Assembly: GCA_015680685.1 (NCBI GenBank)
Contig: MNCI01029396.1
Location: 53,742-117,741 of the forward strand
Direction of reading: 5' to 3'
Source: Gnetum montanum
Taxonomy: Eukaryota > Streptophyta > Gnetopsida > Gnetales > Gnetaceae
DNA length: 64,000 nt
The notes under the pieces were generated by a model that saw only the letters and a list, made by a program, of their open reading frames with translations, ran no database searches and was not told the DNA's origin. The position numbers were made by a program, and so were the translations under genes. This document shows, piece after piece, positions 12,057-21,500 of the stretch (its first letter is position 1; each line of letters opens with the position of its first letter).

Positions 12057-12881
12057 TGTTGAGTAGAAAGTAGTTCCTATGCCCAACTATATGAATGACT
12101 AATGTTCACTGAGAAATATGGTTGAATTTTATAGACTTTAGCTCTCTATGTACACTTGATCTAGGCAATGAATTTGAATGATGTGATTGTTGTCTTCCTG
12201 GTTTCACTTGTGAGGTTCAAGGATATAGTTAAGTGTAACTAAGGCACATGATTTGTATCATTTTCATGTCTTTCATTTAATTCACTTGAGTGTAGAAAAT
12301 AAAGTAGTTAAATGTTAATTAATCTAGTACCTAATTAATGCCTAACTAATCCTAACATAAGTATCTATTCCCATTCTCTATACACATCCTAAACATGTTG
12401 CAATGCTACTAGGTTACAAAGTGTAGGTGCTAGTGGGATTACCAAGCATTAACGTATGATCGAGATGGTCCTACTTATGTGCATTAATTACATGATATTA
12501 ATTAATTAATTAATTACATGAACATAAATTACATGAATACTAAATGCATTAAGGAAATATTAAGCTAATTCCAAGTGCTGTAAAGTTTATCAAGAAAGCC
12601 CATCTTTATTAACGTTCACACCAAAGTATACTTCTCAACTCCATACTGTGGGCACTTAGAAAATATTCTAACTCTCAAATATATAAACTACAAGAGTTTG
12701 GCTAAGTTATGAATGAAAAAATACCATAAATGTGGTGAGTACATGCATTTATATAGGAAAGACTAGACACTACAACGATGCATCAAACCATGTGTCAATG
12801 GGTACTTGTTGACAATATCGTGTCGATGTATTTACATCGATGAGATTTCATTGAAGTAGTCCAATCAACTACAACTCATCA
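12057..12881 (-). repeat. 5' LTR of RT-1
   Basis: 825 bp. On the minus strand it starts TGATGAGTTGTAG (12881) and ends CTACTCAACA (12057), one base before the primer site. U3 contains ACATCGATGAG-type repeats (12780-12870) and a TATA-like TATATAAATGC at about 12745-12757. R/U5 holds the GCTTGGTAAT / CTAGTAGCA repeated words (about 12400-12460). The LTR start is nearly the same as that of the RT-6 5' LTR (TAATAAGTTGTAG at 39406). Confidence 0.87.
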
Positions 12882-13950
12882 ACATGATAGAATGTGGCTT
12901 CAAAAAAATTATCATTGGAAAAATATAGGCAACATAAAACAATTAGCAGAGGAGGCAGTAGAAGAAATCATGTAAATAAGGCTATGCATATATATCAATA
13001 TGCATTATGCATGTAACCATATTTTTTCCATTTTTACTTTCCTATTTTGATTATTAATTTTTTTTATTTTTTAATTTTTGTTTCAACATAAATTATTTTC
13101 ATAAGTGTATTTCTCAATTTTCTCTTTTCTCTAATACCTTTGCTGACAAACATTCGTAATTTGCATACTAGGTCTCCAAATCAAATTTCATTTGAACCTA
13201 CAAGATCCTTATTAAGTGCTCTACCTAATTATATGCTGAAATCTTATCTAGGCATTACTTATCATGGTCACCCAATTCAAATGTTAAAATTTTTATAGTA
13301 TTTTACCAAAATAGAAAATGTGATAGATCAAAAAATTGTAACTCTGATTCTAGTGAACCAAGAATCAAAACCAATGTTTTCAAATGTCCTTAACACATTG
13401 GTTGGGTCAAGTTTTTGGTAAGATATCATCCTAAGGTACTTCCTTAACAAAGCTAATTTATACAATATTTTCTTATAATTAAATATGAACTCCAAATCCT
13501 AATTTAATGATAGAAGGTAACAAGGGATATGATTTGGATAGGGTGAGGGTTCAAATTTTCTCTATGAATAGAGTATTATATAATCACCTATGCATAATAA
13601 AATGAAAATATTCATAATTAAATATGCATAAAGAATAAAATATGCATAGCTAAATACTTGTAAAAGCATAATAAGTAATAAAAAGAAAAACTTCTTCAAG
13701 TAATTGAATTTCAATATTTAATCATAAAATATTCAAAAGATATATGACTAGGCTCCAATAGTAGTGAAAGAAAGGATACAAAACTTTAACAAATACCTTA
13801 TCAAATAGATTATGTTCACTTATGTAGGAAACTAACAATAACAACATCAATAATAATAGTAATAACAGTTATCAAATCTTGGAATGCATTTAATAAAATT
13901 AAAAAATTAATCATATGCATTACATAATTAAATTTATGTAAATTTTTAGG
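12882..13950. other. AT-rich stretch, no gene recognised
   Basis: Between RT-1 and the RT-2 remnant. A+T-rich, with T runs near 13050-13090 and short AT repeats (ATTCATAATTAAATATGCATAA type, 13600-13690). No reading frame with family features on either strand, and no LTR boundary other than that of RT-1. It may hold the deleted 5' part of RT-2, but nothing specific supports that. Confidence 0.4.
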
Positions 13951-13959
13951 TTGTGATAG

Positions 13960-14560
13960 ATTACCTTATCCACAAGATAATTATAGACTATCCTATAGAT
14001 AATAGTACTATCTAAGTAGGACTTCTTCTCAACTTCAAGACTACTATCAACAACAATAGCAAAATCCATAGTCTCGGGGGATGCCATTACCAAACTAGAA
14101 ATATTCCTATTGTCAATCAAATCCTTATGGATACTATGTTCAACAACCTGTTTCTTCTAATGCTTCTACTAACCATGCCTCTCATCATTCATCACATCCT
14201 CCATAATTTCATACTCCCCTCCAATGTATGCCACAACAAATAATGTATAAAGAATTGGCATCACAACCTCAATAGAAGAATGCCACTTGTGCTATGAACA
14301 TACAAAAGAATGATAGTGCTAATAGCCTTAAGCACAAACCTCAAAAATGTCCTTTATTTAGAATGGTTTCCACATATGTATATAAAAATAGTAGACCTAC
14401 TAACGCATTAGAAATAGTGCAAGAACAATATGGTGTAACCCCTTTTCTCACAAAAATAATGCCTTCTAATCCTACACAAAAGCCAACAACCTTCCCCACT
14501 CTAAAACAAAACATAAAAGCTAAACATGGCACTATGGAGAGATAGAAAATTCCATACATT
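13960..14560 (+). pseudogene. gag C-terminal fragment of RT-2
   Basis: Begins with LPYPQDNYR, matching LPYPQGNYR in RT-4 (about 31550) and LPYPQGDYS in RT-5 (about 38760), and continues through the QPY-rich segment with small frame changes. At 14270-14310 (CHLCYEHTKE in one frame) the DNA matches RT-5 near 39140 (AGTGCAACTAGGGCAATGAA). The following 83-residue open frame (14294-14545) is the tail of this region. No catalytic motif. Confidence 0.55.
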
Positions 14561-15090
14561 AATAATAATGATAAAGGATGTAGTTTTGAGCTACATGTGA
14601 AAAGTATTCATACAATTCCTATACCAACCTACAACAAACTTGAAAAATAAGTGTGTGTGCAAAACCATGTCTACACAATAGCCGCTACACCAAAAGACAC
14701 ATAATGGCTAGAAAGGAGCATACCAAACCATCTAAAAGATGCATGCAAGCATCTAATACACTTATAAACTCTTATCCTAAGAAAATGAACCAAACAAAGA
14801 ACTCAGAGAAGGGCATATTGCATTTTGACTATACATTAGAAGAAAATGTTAAACAAGAAGACCTAAGAACTAACCTATAAAATCAAAAAGAAAACATATC
14901 TAGACCTTATAAAAAGAAAAAACCTTCTACTCTAGTTGAATATATGTCTTCAAATGATCAAAACCTAATTATCATCAATGTCAAATGTACTAACAAGCAA
15001 AAACATAAATAACTTTCTCTAAATGGTTACCCATGAGTTTAGTTATGGTGTATAATCAAGGCAGTGGTCCATTCTCTAAATGCTTTCCCA

Positions 15091-15110
15091 TGAGTTTAGT
15101 TACAGGGGAG
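15091..15110 (+). promoter_or_regulatory. Internal purine tract of RT-2
   Basis: TGAGTTTAGT then TACAGGGGAG. It matches TGAGTTTAGTTGTGGGGGAG in RT-5 (51020-51039) and resembles the true polypurine tract next to the LTR (AGTTGTGGGGGTA). Position: just after the coding region, far from the 3' LTR. Confidence 0.4.
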
Positions 15111-15688
15111 ATCCCCCATCTTGAATCAAGAACTAATAAGTGCATTTTTACTTTTTGTTTTATCATTTTTCATCACTTTCCTATTTCTTCAAAATTTTCT
15201 AATTCTTAATACATTTTTCATTTCTTATTATTTTTTCTTTTCTTTATAATTTTCTCTTTTCTTGAGTCATTTCCTTCATGTTTTATAGATATTTACTATG
15301 TTTTTGTTAATAATGTTTCTAGTCATGATACATAAGTCAATACCATATGTTGGTTCTTTGTCTTATGCTATCAAGATGATCGATAAATAATTGTGTAAAG
15401 CAATGAGACCACATCTTCTATCCCTCTAGTTTTTATAAATACGAGGTCTTTATGATGAAAGCAATATGGTTCTTCTCACATGAAACTAAAATTAACTCAT
15501 GATCATTATGCCTTGAAGAAAAGGGGATGGACCAAGGGGGAATGGAAAAATGCGTGAAATTAAGGAGATATGTTTATTCATTGCACTTTCTCTATGGGTG
15601 TTACTACTCTATGTGTTTATATCATTACTCATGTTCTAATTTTGAGGGAAGCATGTTCTCAAATAAGTGTTGCCTTGACAAGTTACTA

Positions 15689-15963
15689 AAAAGACATGTT
15701 ACCCATCCTTGAAGGTAGTCCCCTGGCAAGAAAAGCACAAGTCACTAATTAATTATTTCATAAAAGAAACAAATTTCTACTATACCATTGGAAAGCTATG
15801 TTACTCATGTCTAAAGATAGGCTACTTCTAGGAATTCCAAAGGTCTCTTTGACTAGTCTCATTATGTGATTGAAAAGACATGTTACCCATGCCTGAAGGT
15901 ACTCCTTTGATGGGATTGGCATTGGCCATCAGGCTAGAAAGACATGTTACCCATGCTTGAAGG
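15689..15963 (+). repeat. Four copies of a 30-bp motif (AGACATGTTACCCATGCC type)
   Basis: Copies at about 15689-15720, 15791-15830 (most diverged), 15871-15900 and 15936-15963 share AAAGACATGTTACCCATG followed by CYTGAAGGTA. Single or double copies occur at the same place in RT-4 (35941-35970) and RT-5 (51732-51760, 51831-51860). Spacing is irregular (about 65-100 bp), so this is not a simple tandem array. Function unknown. Confidence 0.7.
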
Positions 15964-17189
15964 AACCCCTCTAACCAATGGCCAAGTTTCATCAAATTTT
16001 TAATGTTTAAGTAATTAATGAATCAAAACTACTTCCTCATTTTCTTTTGTTGAGTAGTGATGTTTTCATATGGTTGTAGTGGTCGTATGGTGGTAAGTTT
16101 GGGATGATGCAATGCGATGTTACTCATAAAAGTATGGGATTAATTTGAAACTTAGATGGATAGGTATGATGATCATATTAATCACAATTAATACAAAAAT
16201 CTATTGNCAAAGCATCGCATCTTTAAATACATCATGAATAACTTCTCTAAGTTTATGCATGATTTTGAAACTAATTCTTATCAATTTCAATTAATTGTTA
16301 ATGCTTTTATACTAAACTCTTCTCCAAATTCAATATTTTGTGGCCACTTTAAAAGCTTAAAATTTTGAATATTCTGATGCATCTGTGAACCATACCATTG
16401 ATTTTAGTTGTTCAAAAACTTATGAGGTTCTAGATTTGAGCTCATTTATCATGGAGGCTAAGGATATTTTTTTTTTGAAATTCCCTAACACCCCATTCTC
16501 AAACATTATCATAACTAATAGTAAAAATAATTAAAATAACCTTTAAAAATTGATGATTTTAGTTATCTCAATGCTTTGTGAACATTATTTTGTAATCACT
16601 TTAAAGCTAAATGTTAAATTTTTCAAAATTTTTAGCTAACTAAGGATTTGCGAAGGGTTAATCATTAAGAAAAAATTATGAAAACTAATGTTGAACCTTT
16701 GGTGATTACAGATGATGCTAAAAGGAATGCCTAAGATTAAAGGTCTTTTACAAGGAAATGAAAAGTTGTGAATAGGACATGTCCATGGATAAATAGTAGA
16801 TACAAGAGTTAAATCTCAAATTCCATATGTTTAAGACCTAGAAAACCATGGGTTGATAAGGAGAGATTTTAGTTAATCATTTAAAAAGATCTGCTTAAAA
16901 AGAGAAGAGCCAACATAACAACTAAGGTTGGAAAAATGGTCACTATTAACAATAATCTAAAGATTCATCATCAATAAATTTTTGAGGACTTCTACAATTT
17001 TGTAAAATTTAATATCTATCTATTCTCTTTTCATTTTGTAATACATCCACTCAAATAAATTTTTGTAATTCAGCACTAAAGTTTTGTAATGGTAGCCAAT
17101 TTAGTCTTGGTCACCCCAGAATTTTTGTAATGGAAGTTTGTCAATTTATAGATAAGTCGAGGATGATTTTTTAGTGAGTTGTGGGGGTA

Positions 17190-17453
17190 TGATGAAGCAC
17201 CATTTTATCAAGTATATCAATTGGCTATGATATCATAGCATACATAGCCACATAATATCAATAATCATATGCCTTAATTTAGACTAAGCCATGCATGATA
17301 GAGGTACCACTAGTCCAAGTGTGAAGATAGTGACTTGGATCCATGCTCAACAATCTAGATACTTGACTAGTTTCATCCATGGAATTCAACTAGATTGCAT
17401 GTGAATACCTGTGATTCATATGGTTGGATATAGTGAGCACTCACCACTCATTA
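17190..17453 (+). repeat. Shortened 3' LTR of RT-2
   Basis: Starts TGATGAAGCACC right after TTGTGGGGGTA and ends CACCACTCATTA (17442-17453), matching LTR ends ..CCACTCATCA at 40281 and 50210. The 3' 100 bp (ATATGGTTGGATATAG.., from about 17415) is the conserved U5 end. At 264 bp against 735-934 bp elsewhere it has lost its middle, including the TATA region and the GCTTGGTA repeats. Confidence 0.7.
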
Positions 17454-19270
17454 GATACCATGTTAAGTTTTGTGATATTTACATCATTGAGTCCAAGACA
17501 TTAAAAACATTTGATGACTACTCAAAGTCTTTTAAGGGAAATTCTGGTAATTTATATAATGAGAGGGATGAGCTCCCAAATCAACTAGTACAACAACAAT
17601 ATCATCATGGAGGGTAGAAGATCCTCTAATAAAACATATGAACACCCAAGCTATTCCAAAAGTCTTAGGCATTCCTATAGGGAATCAGAACCAGAAACCA
17701 AATAATAGTCATGTACAAACTCATGAAGATCATTTAAAATAGACAATATGCATATTTAGAGAAATAGAAGAATACATAGTTTATGACTGTCACATTAGCT
17801 ACTCAAATTAAGATAAACATACATCATGAATATTATATAACCCATGGTATTGCATGCATTATACCTAAAATATAAACAAGGAATATAGAGGAAAATACTA
17901 TTAAACCAAGTGTCTCCATTATTGTATTGTGTGTTATATTGTTTTTGTGTTGGAAACCAAAATCAACACTTATATAGATGTAGAAAAATCATCATGTCAA
18001 AAGAGCGAACAGACACATTAAACAATTAACATTAGTTAAGAAACAATTATCTATAACAAACTCTAAACTTGAAGTCATATAAGATAAAACACCATAGACA
18101 ATGTTGTATACCATTAATGGTGTATTCATATACTCATGATGTGATCAAATATAGACATTAAGTAGCATGTTAAACTTCCTAGAATATACCAAATCTTTAA
18201 CAAATATAATATGATATTATACTTCTAGAAGAAAAGATGATACCCTTAGAAGTTGAAGTTATTTGTCAATTTATAACTGATAGTCATAATCTTTTTGCAT
18301 TTTAATTGCACAAATACTCTAAAAATGTGAGGATGAAAAACCATGATAAAGGATTACTTAATGAAGGACCTCTATGACTTAATAAATGGAATATTCAATA
18401 GTACATTATTTATTTTGATCCTAAGTAAGTTTACTTGTTTGTAAAACAATGAGAATTTCAAAAAATTTAAGAAAATGTAGAAGGTAAACACATTTTTATT
18501 TGAATAATATAAGAGAGGCCTTAGTTCAAAGGTAAACTATCCTTCATCATTAATTTGATTTTATAATTACTCAACGAAAATTTCTTTCTGAAAAGAAATT
18601 TACATAACTTATTGTTAAAGGATTTTATTTTAACAAGCATACTTGATCAACATTCAAACCTAATTATAGTGTCCACTATACCGGTAATTTATATTGATGA
18701 AGTCTTTATCACTCTTTCTATATATTTTTTCTCTATCCAAGGGTCTAAAACTATAATAAAAAATAGTTTCAATTTGAAGAGCTATAAACTCTAATACAAT
18801 AAATCTTAATATTATTAAATTTAATAAAAAGTAATATTAATATTTTAAATATTAAATTCCATTCTTGAGATTATACTAAAATAATATAAGTGACTTCCTT
18901 ATCATTACCATAACCTTGTGATATCCTAACCTAGACGCAACTTTTAAAACTGACAAAACCATTGTCTACAGCTTAATTTAGATGCATTTACTGTTGTAAT
19001 TCCCCATACTGACACCGGGAAAATTTGAAATTAAGTATAGGTTATCTTTAACATGCAAAAAGTTTTTGTTTCTTTGATTATCCATTTGTTTGTTTGGTAT
19101 ACAATAACATAAAAAATGACTTTATCATTACGTCAGGCAAAAAATAGATGGGCCAATATGTGCGGTCATGCTCACCTGACATGGTATCTTAGGAACACAA
19201 ACAATAACGTAATAATGTTGAATACGAATTTTAGTATTTAATAATACAAGCCGAAACCATTTTCATTGCA
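17454..19270. other. AT-rich intergenic DNA, no gene recognised
   Basis: A+T-rich with short open frames of up to 60-68 codons that have no recognisable content. 17454-17620 could be a gag-like relic, but I could not align it. From about 18890 the base composition becomes less AT-rich towards the small gene at 19398, and this part may hold its 3' untranslated region. Confidence 0.4.
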
Positions 19271-19397
19271 TCTTCAAGGCTTCAACCGACATAGGTTGAC
19301 TCCACGGTTACTGTCAAATGTTGCAAAAGAATGGAGCCACAAATTTCTTATAATTTTAAAGACAAACACAAAATAATGATATTGGTAAATACCCCGT

Positions 19398-19715
19398 TCA
19401 GTTGTGAACTGGAGAAGGAGATGAAGGTTTTCGTCCGTTGTTGGGAATAGACTGGAGAAATTCTGAATAAAATGTTGCACTTGTAGAACTAATATGAGTC
19501 CACGACGATCTGAATAATGAAGGCATCATCAACTCCATTTTCGGGAGATATTTGCTCTGTTCCCCACCAAATGATGATGCTGTGGGTATTGGTCTACTAG
19601 AATCCACCGAAAATGTCATTAATATGGATGATAATACAAACACCATAAATAATGATCTGATTTGGGTGGCCATTGATTCACTCATACTTTGCCACAGCAA
19701 CCAGGAAATCTTCAT
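19398..19715 (-). CDS. Small secreted signalling-peptide precursor, CLE/IDA-like
   Basis: A 105-residue frame from the first ATG (19715), intronless, stop TGA at 19398-19400. Residues about 15-38 (MATQIRSLFMVFVLSSILM) form a hydrophobic signal-peptide-like segment followed by DSSRP. The middle is variable and S/P/M-rich. The protein ends exactly at GRKPSSPSPVHN. That C-terminus matches the plan of plant dodecapeptide hormones: IDA-type (..PPSAPSKRHN) in PS.PS..HN, and CLE-type (..VPSGPNPLHN) in PS.P.P.HN; six of twelve positions agree with each. The Gly usual at position 6 of CLE peptides is Ser here, and the preceding SIPNNG slightly favours IDA. Precursor size and lack of introns fit both families, which act outside the cell through LRR receptor kinases. 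Later in-frame ATGs at 19685 and 19673 could be the true start. It is the only non-transposon gene I can support; expression is not shown. Confidence 0.55.
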   Translation of the reverse strand: MKISWLLWQSMSESMATQIRSLFMVFVLSSILMTFSVDSSRPIPTASSFGGEQSKYLPKMELMMPSLFRSSWTHISSTSATFYSEFLQSIPNNGRKPSSPSPVHN

Positions 19716-19860
19716 TCGATGACGTTTTTCTGCAATTGTGTTCAGTGTAGATTTTGATAGCCAATCCAACAGCAACCCCGACGATTTGAGATAGTTTGAG
19801 AGGAATCAAGGATACACTTCTGCTGTTTCGGGTGAATTAAATGTGGACGGCCCAACGGTT

Positions 19861-19868
19861 TATTTATA
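19861..19868 (-). promoter_or_regulatory. TATA box of the small peptide gene
   Basis: The minus strand reads TATAAATA, 146 bp upstream of the first ATG at 19715, leaving a leader of about 115 nt if transcription starts 30 bp downstream. Sequence and spacing fit a plant core promoter. Confidence 0.5.
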
Positions 19869-19869
19869 A

Positions 19870-20895
19870 TGTACACTGTACAGTAAGCAGCCTGGCAAAA
19901 CAGAACTAGAAGGCAATGCTGAATTCAGACGAAGATTGTATTCTTATGCATTAGTTCAAGGTTCAACAACGGAGTCGACACCATCCATCCATTGGGTGGT
20001 CAATCACAGTGATTGTTGAATATAACATTTGCCGTTGTTTACCTGTAGTAAAGGGAGTTTTGAGTGTAAATGGGAAATGGGAGTTCTGAATGTAAATGTG
20101 ACCCTTGCAATAGCTCTGTGCTTTGAAACTTTGAACTTTGAACCCATCTTCACTCGTTTTCTGATCCGCGTGTGTACGTCGCCGTTGCATGTGCACATGA
20201 AGGGTGGAAATGTGGAATTGATCAAAAACAAAACCATATACTGGTGTTAGCTTCAAAGTTCAAACCAACCATGAGGATGGTCAGCAAGCCGATCTTATTG
20301 ATTTCGCAACCGGATAAAAAGAAGAAGATTGGAATTCGACAAGCATATGACGACAACAAAGTATATGGAAAAAGTCGTTTTAAGAAAACATTGGTCCACA
20401 ATGTGTGGATAATATTGCAGTGCTATCGCTGTTATTCATTACTCAACACGGATGTCCGGTGAAAAGAAAAATGCAAATACTTTCCATAGGAAATCGTTCC
20501 GCCAGTTAGAGGTTGTCGTTCCCACAAGTGCAACGTCTTGCATTCCATTCTTAACTTACTCTGAATTTATTCAATAGTTTCACAGAACGCATGTGTTGCT
20601 CAATGAAAACAGGGATGTCATTTGGGGTTCTTAGGCTAAACCTCTTACCACTAACCTCACAACTTATTGTTTTCACAGGTCTTCATAACTCTCCACGCTC
20701 TTAAGTATTTTCTTGAGTTGAATTTTCATAACGTTTTTTAATCTTAACTATTCAAATTTTCAAAGTTTAATAAATAAAAAATTATAGTAATGTTTTCTAA
20801 GATTTATAAATATTATTTTTAAAATATCAATGAGGTTTCAGGGTTAGTGTTTTTGGTCGGTGTGGGGCCAGCTGATCTGGCCTACGCTGTACAGA
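19870..20895. other. Upstream region of the small peptide gene; no further gene assigned
   Basis: Less AT-rich than the surroundings up to about 20460. Both strands carry overlapping open frames of 60-97 codons in 19963-20462; none has a recognisable domain and overlap on both strands argues against coding. The distal promoter of the 19398-19715 gene would lie here. From 20700 to 20830 the DNA is AT-rich. RT-3 inserted at 20901, about 1.0 kb upstream of the TATA box. Confidence 0.4.
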
Positions 20896-20900
20896 TGTAT

Positions 20901-21486
20901 TGTGAGAGATGTTCCAAGTGGTGGTTCTCTTGGGCTCTCCGCATGGTTCGGGGACCATGGAACACTCTGAGGTGCCCTCGGGTGGCTCTCAAGTGTTACA
21001 AAACCCACCCCGGCTTGGTGGTAGCAAGCTAGCAATAGGGCACCCTCCTATTGCAACTCTCTTCTCTAAGTCCTCTTCCTTCCCTCTTCTCCGTGGAGAA
21101 CTACATGGCCCTGATTCTACGGCGGTCGTAGATATGTAGGCAACCAAGACTAGATAGTTTTGGTGCGGTGTCAGGCCACACCTTGTACCAGATCGTGAGG
21201 GGTCTGGGGGTGAGGCACCTTCCCTTGTAGGTGCATTGTCTTCCCGCTCACCGGTGTTGTCTACAAGGTTGTGTGTGTATGCTTGTTTGAATGGTTCTCG
21301 TTTTGGAGTTGGTTTCCCTCCATGAGGTGCGTGGTCATGTACGTTTAGAAGCTATGCTTCTACTTGCACTCACTTGTGAGTTTCTTGCTTGCTTGGAGGC
21401 GTATTCCCAAGGTCTTTTGCCCCAGATCCATTGGATCTTTGTGAATTCCTCGGGGTGTCGAGCAACATCGGGGCAACGTTGTTACA
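20901..21486 (+). repeat. 5' LTR of RT-3
   Basis: 586 bp, TG...CA ends. Aligned without gaps to 26871-27456 with 34 mismatches. Less AT-rich than the Ty3/gypsy LTRs around it. No convincing TATA box was picked out by eye. Confidence 0.95.
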
Positions 21487-21488
21487 GT

Positions 21489-21500
21489 TGGTATCGAAGC
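21489..21500 (+). promoter_or_regulatory. Primer-binding site of RT-3 (tRNA-Met type)
   Basis: TGGTATCGAAGC, two bases inside the left LTR, matches ten of twelve positions of the initiator-tRNA-Met site TGGTATCAGAGC. Confidence 0.8.

Larger units (their letters stand above)
1..12881 (-). mobile_element. RT-1: Athila/Tat-like Ty3/gypsy LTR retrotransposon with extra 3' ORF
   Basis: Reading the minus strand from 12881: LTR, tRNA-Asp-type primer site, gag, protease, reverse transcriptase, RNase H, integrase, a pyrimidine-rich spacer, an internal TATA block, a long extra ORF, a polypurine tract, then the second LTR, which runs off the window at position 1. Protease before RT with integrase last is the Ty3/gypsy order, and the Asp-type primer site fits the Athila/Tat branch. 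The element exceeds 12.8 kb. Every reading frame has stops and shifts, so it cannot make its own proteins. Its gag contains a misplaced contig (10641-11061). It is the most complete member of the family seen here: it keeps the RT catalytic dipeptide and sense codons where RT-4 and RT-6 carry stops. The right target duplicate would be ACATG at 12882-12886; the left one lies outside the window. Confidence 0.88.
13960..17453 (+). mobile_element. RT-2: remnant of a pol-less Ty3/gypsy element
   Basis: Plus-strand order: gag C-terminus (13960-14560), a short segment matching the post-protease part of RT-5 (14600-14720 with 50690-50760), the purine tract (15091-15110), a T/C-rich tract, four copies of a 30-bp motif, further non-coding DNA, then a polypurine tract TTGTGGGGGTA (17179-17189) and a shortened LTR. 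No RT or integrase was seen. The 5' LTR, primer site and most of gag are missing. A single N at 16207 marks an assembly join. It belongs with RT-4 and RT-5 by its 3' non-coding region. Confidence 0.65.

Noticed and set aside
15689-15963. CRISPR-like array
   Set aside because: Units are diverged, spacing is irregular, the same motif is dispersed in other retroelements and the DNA is plant-like.
19963-20462. Open frames of 60-97 codons on both strands next to the small peptide gene
   Set aside because: They overlap each other on opposite strands, match no family I know and lie in the likely promoter of the 19398-19715 gene.
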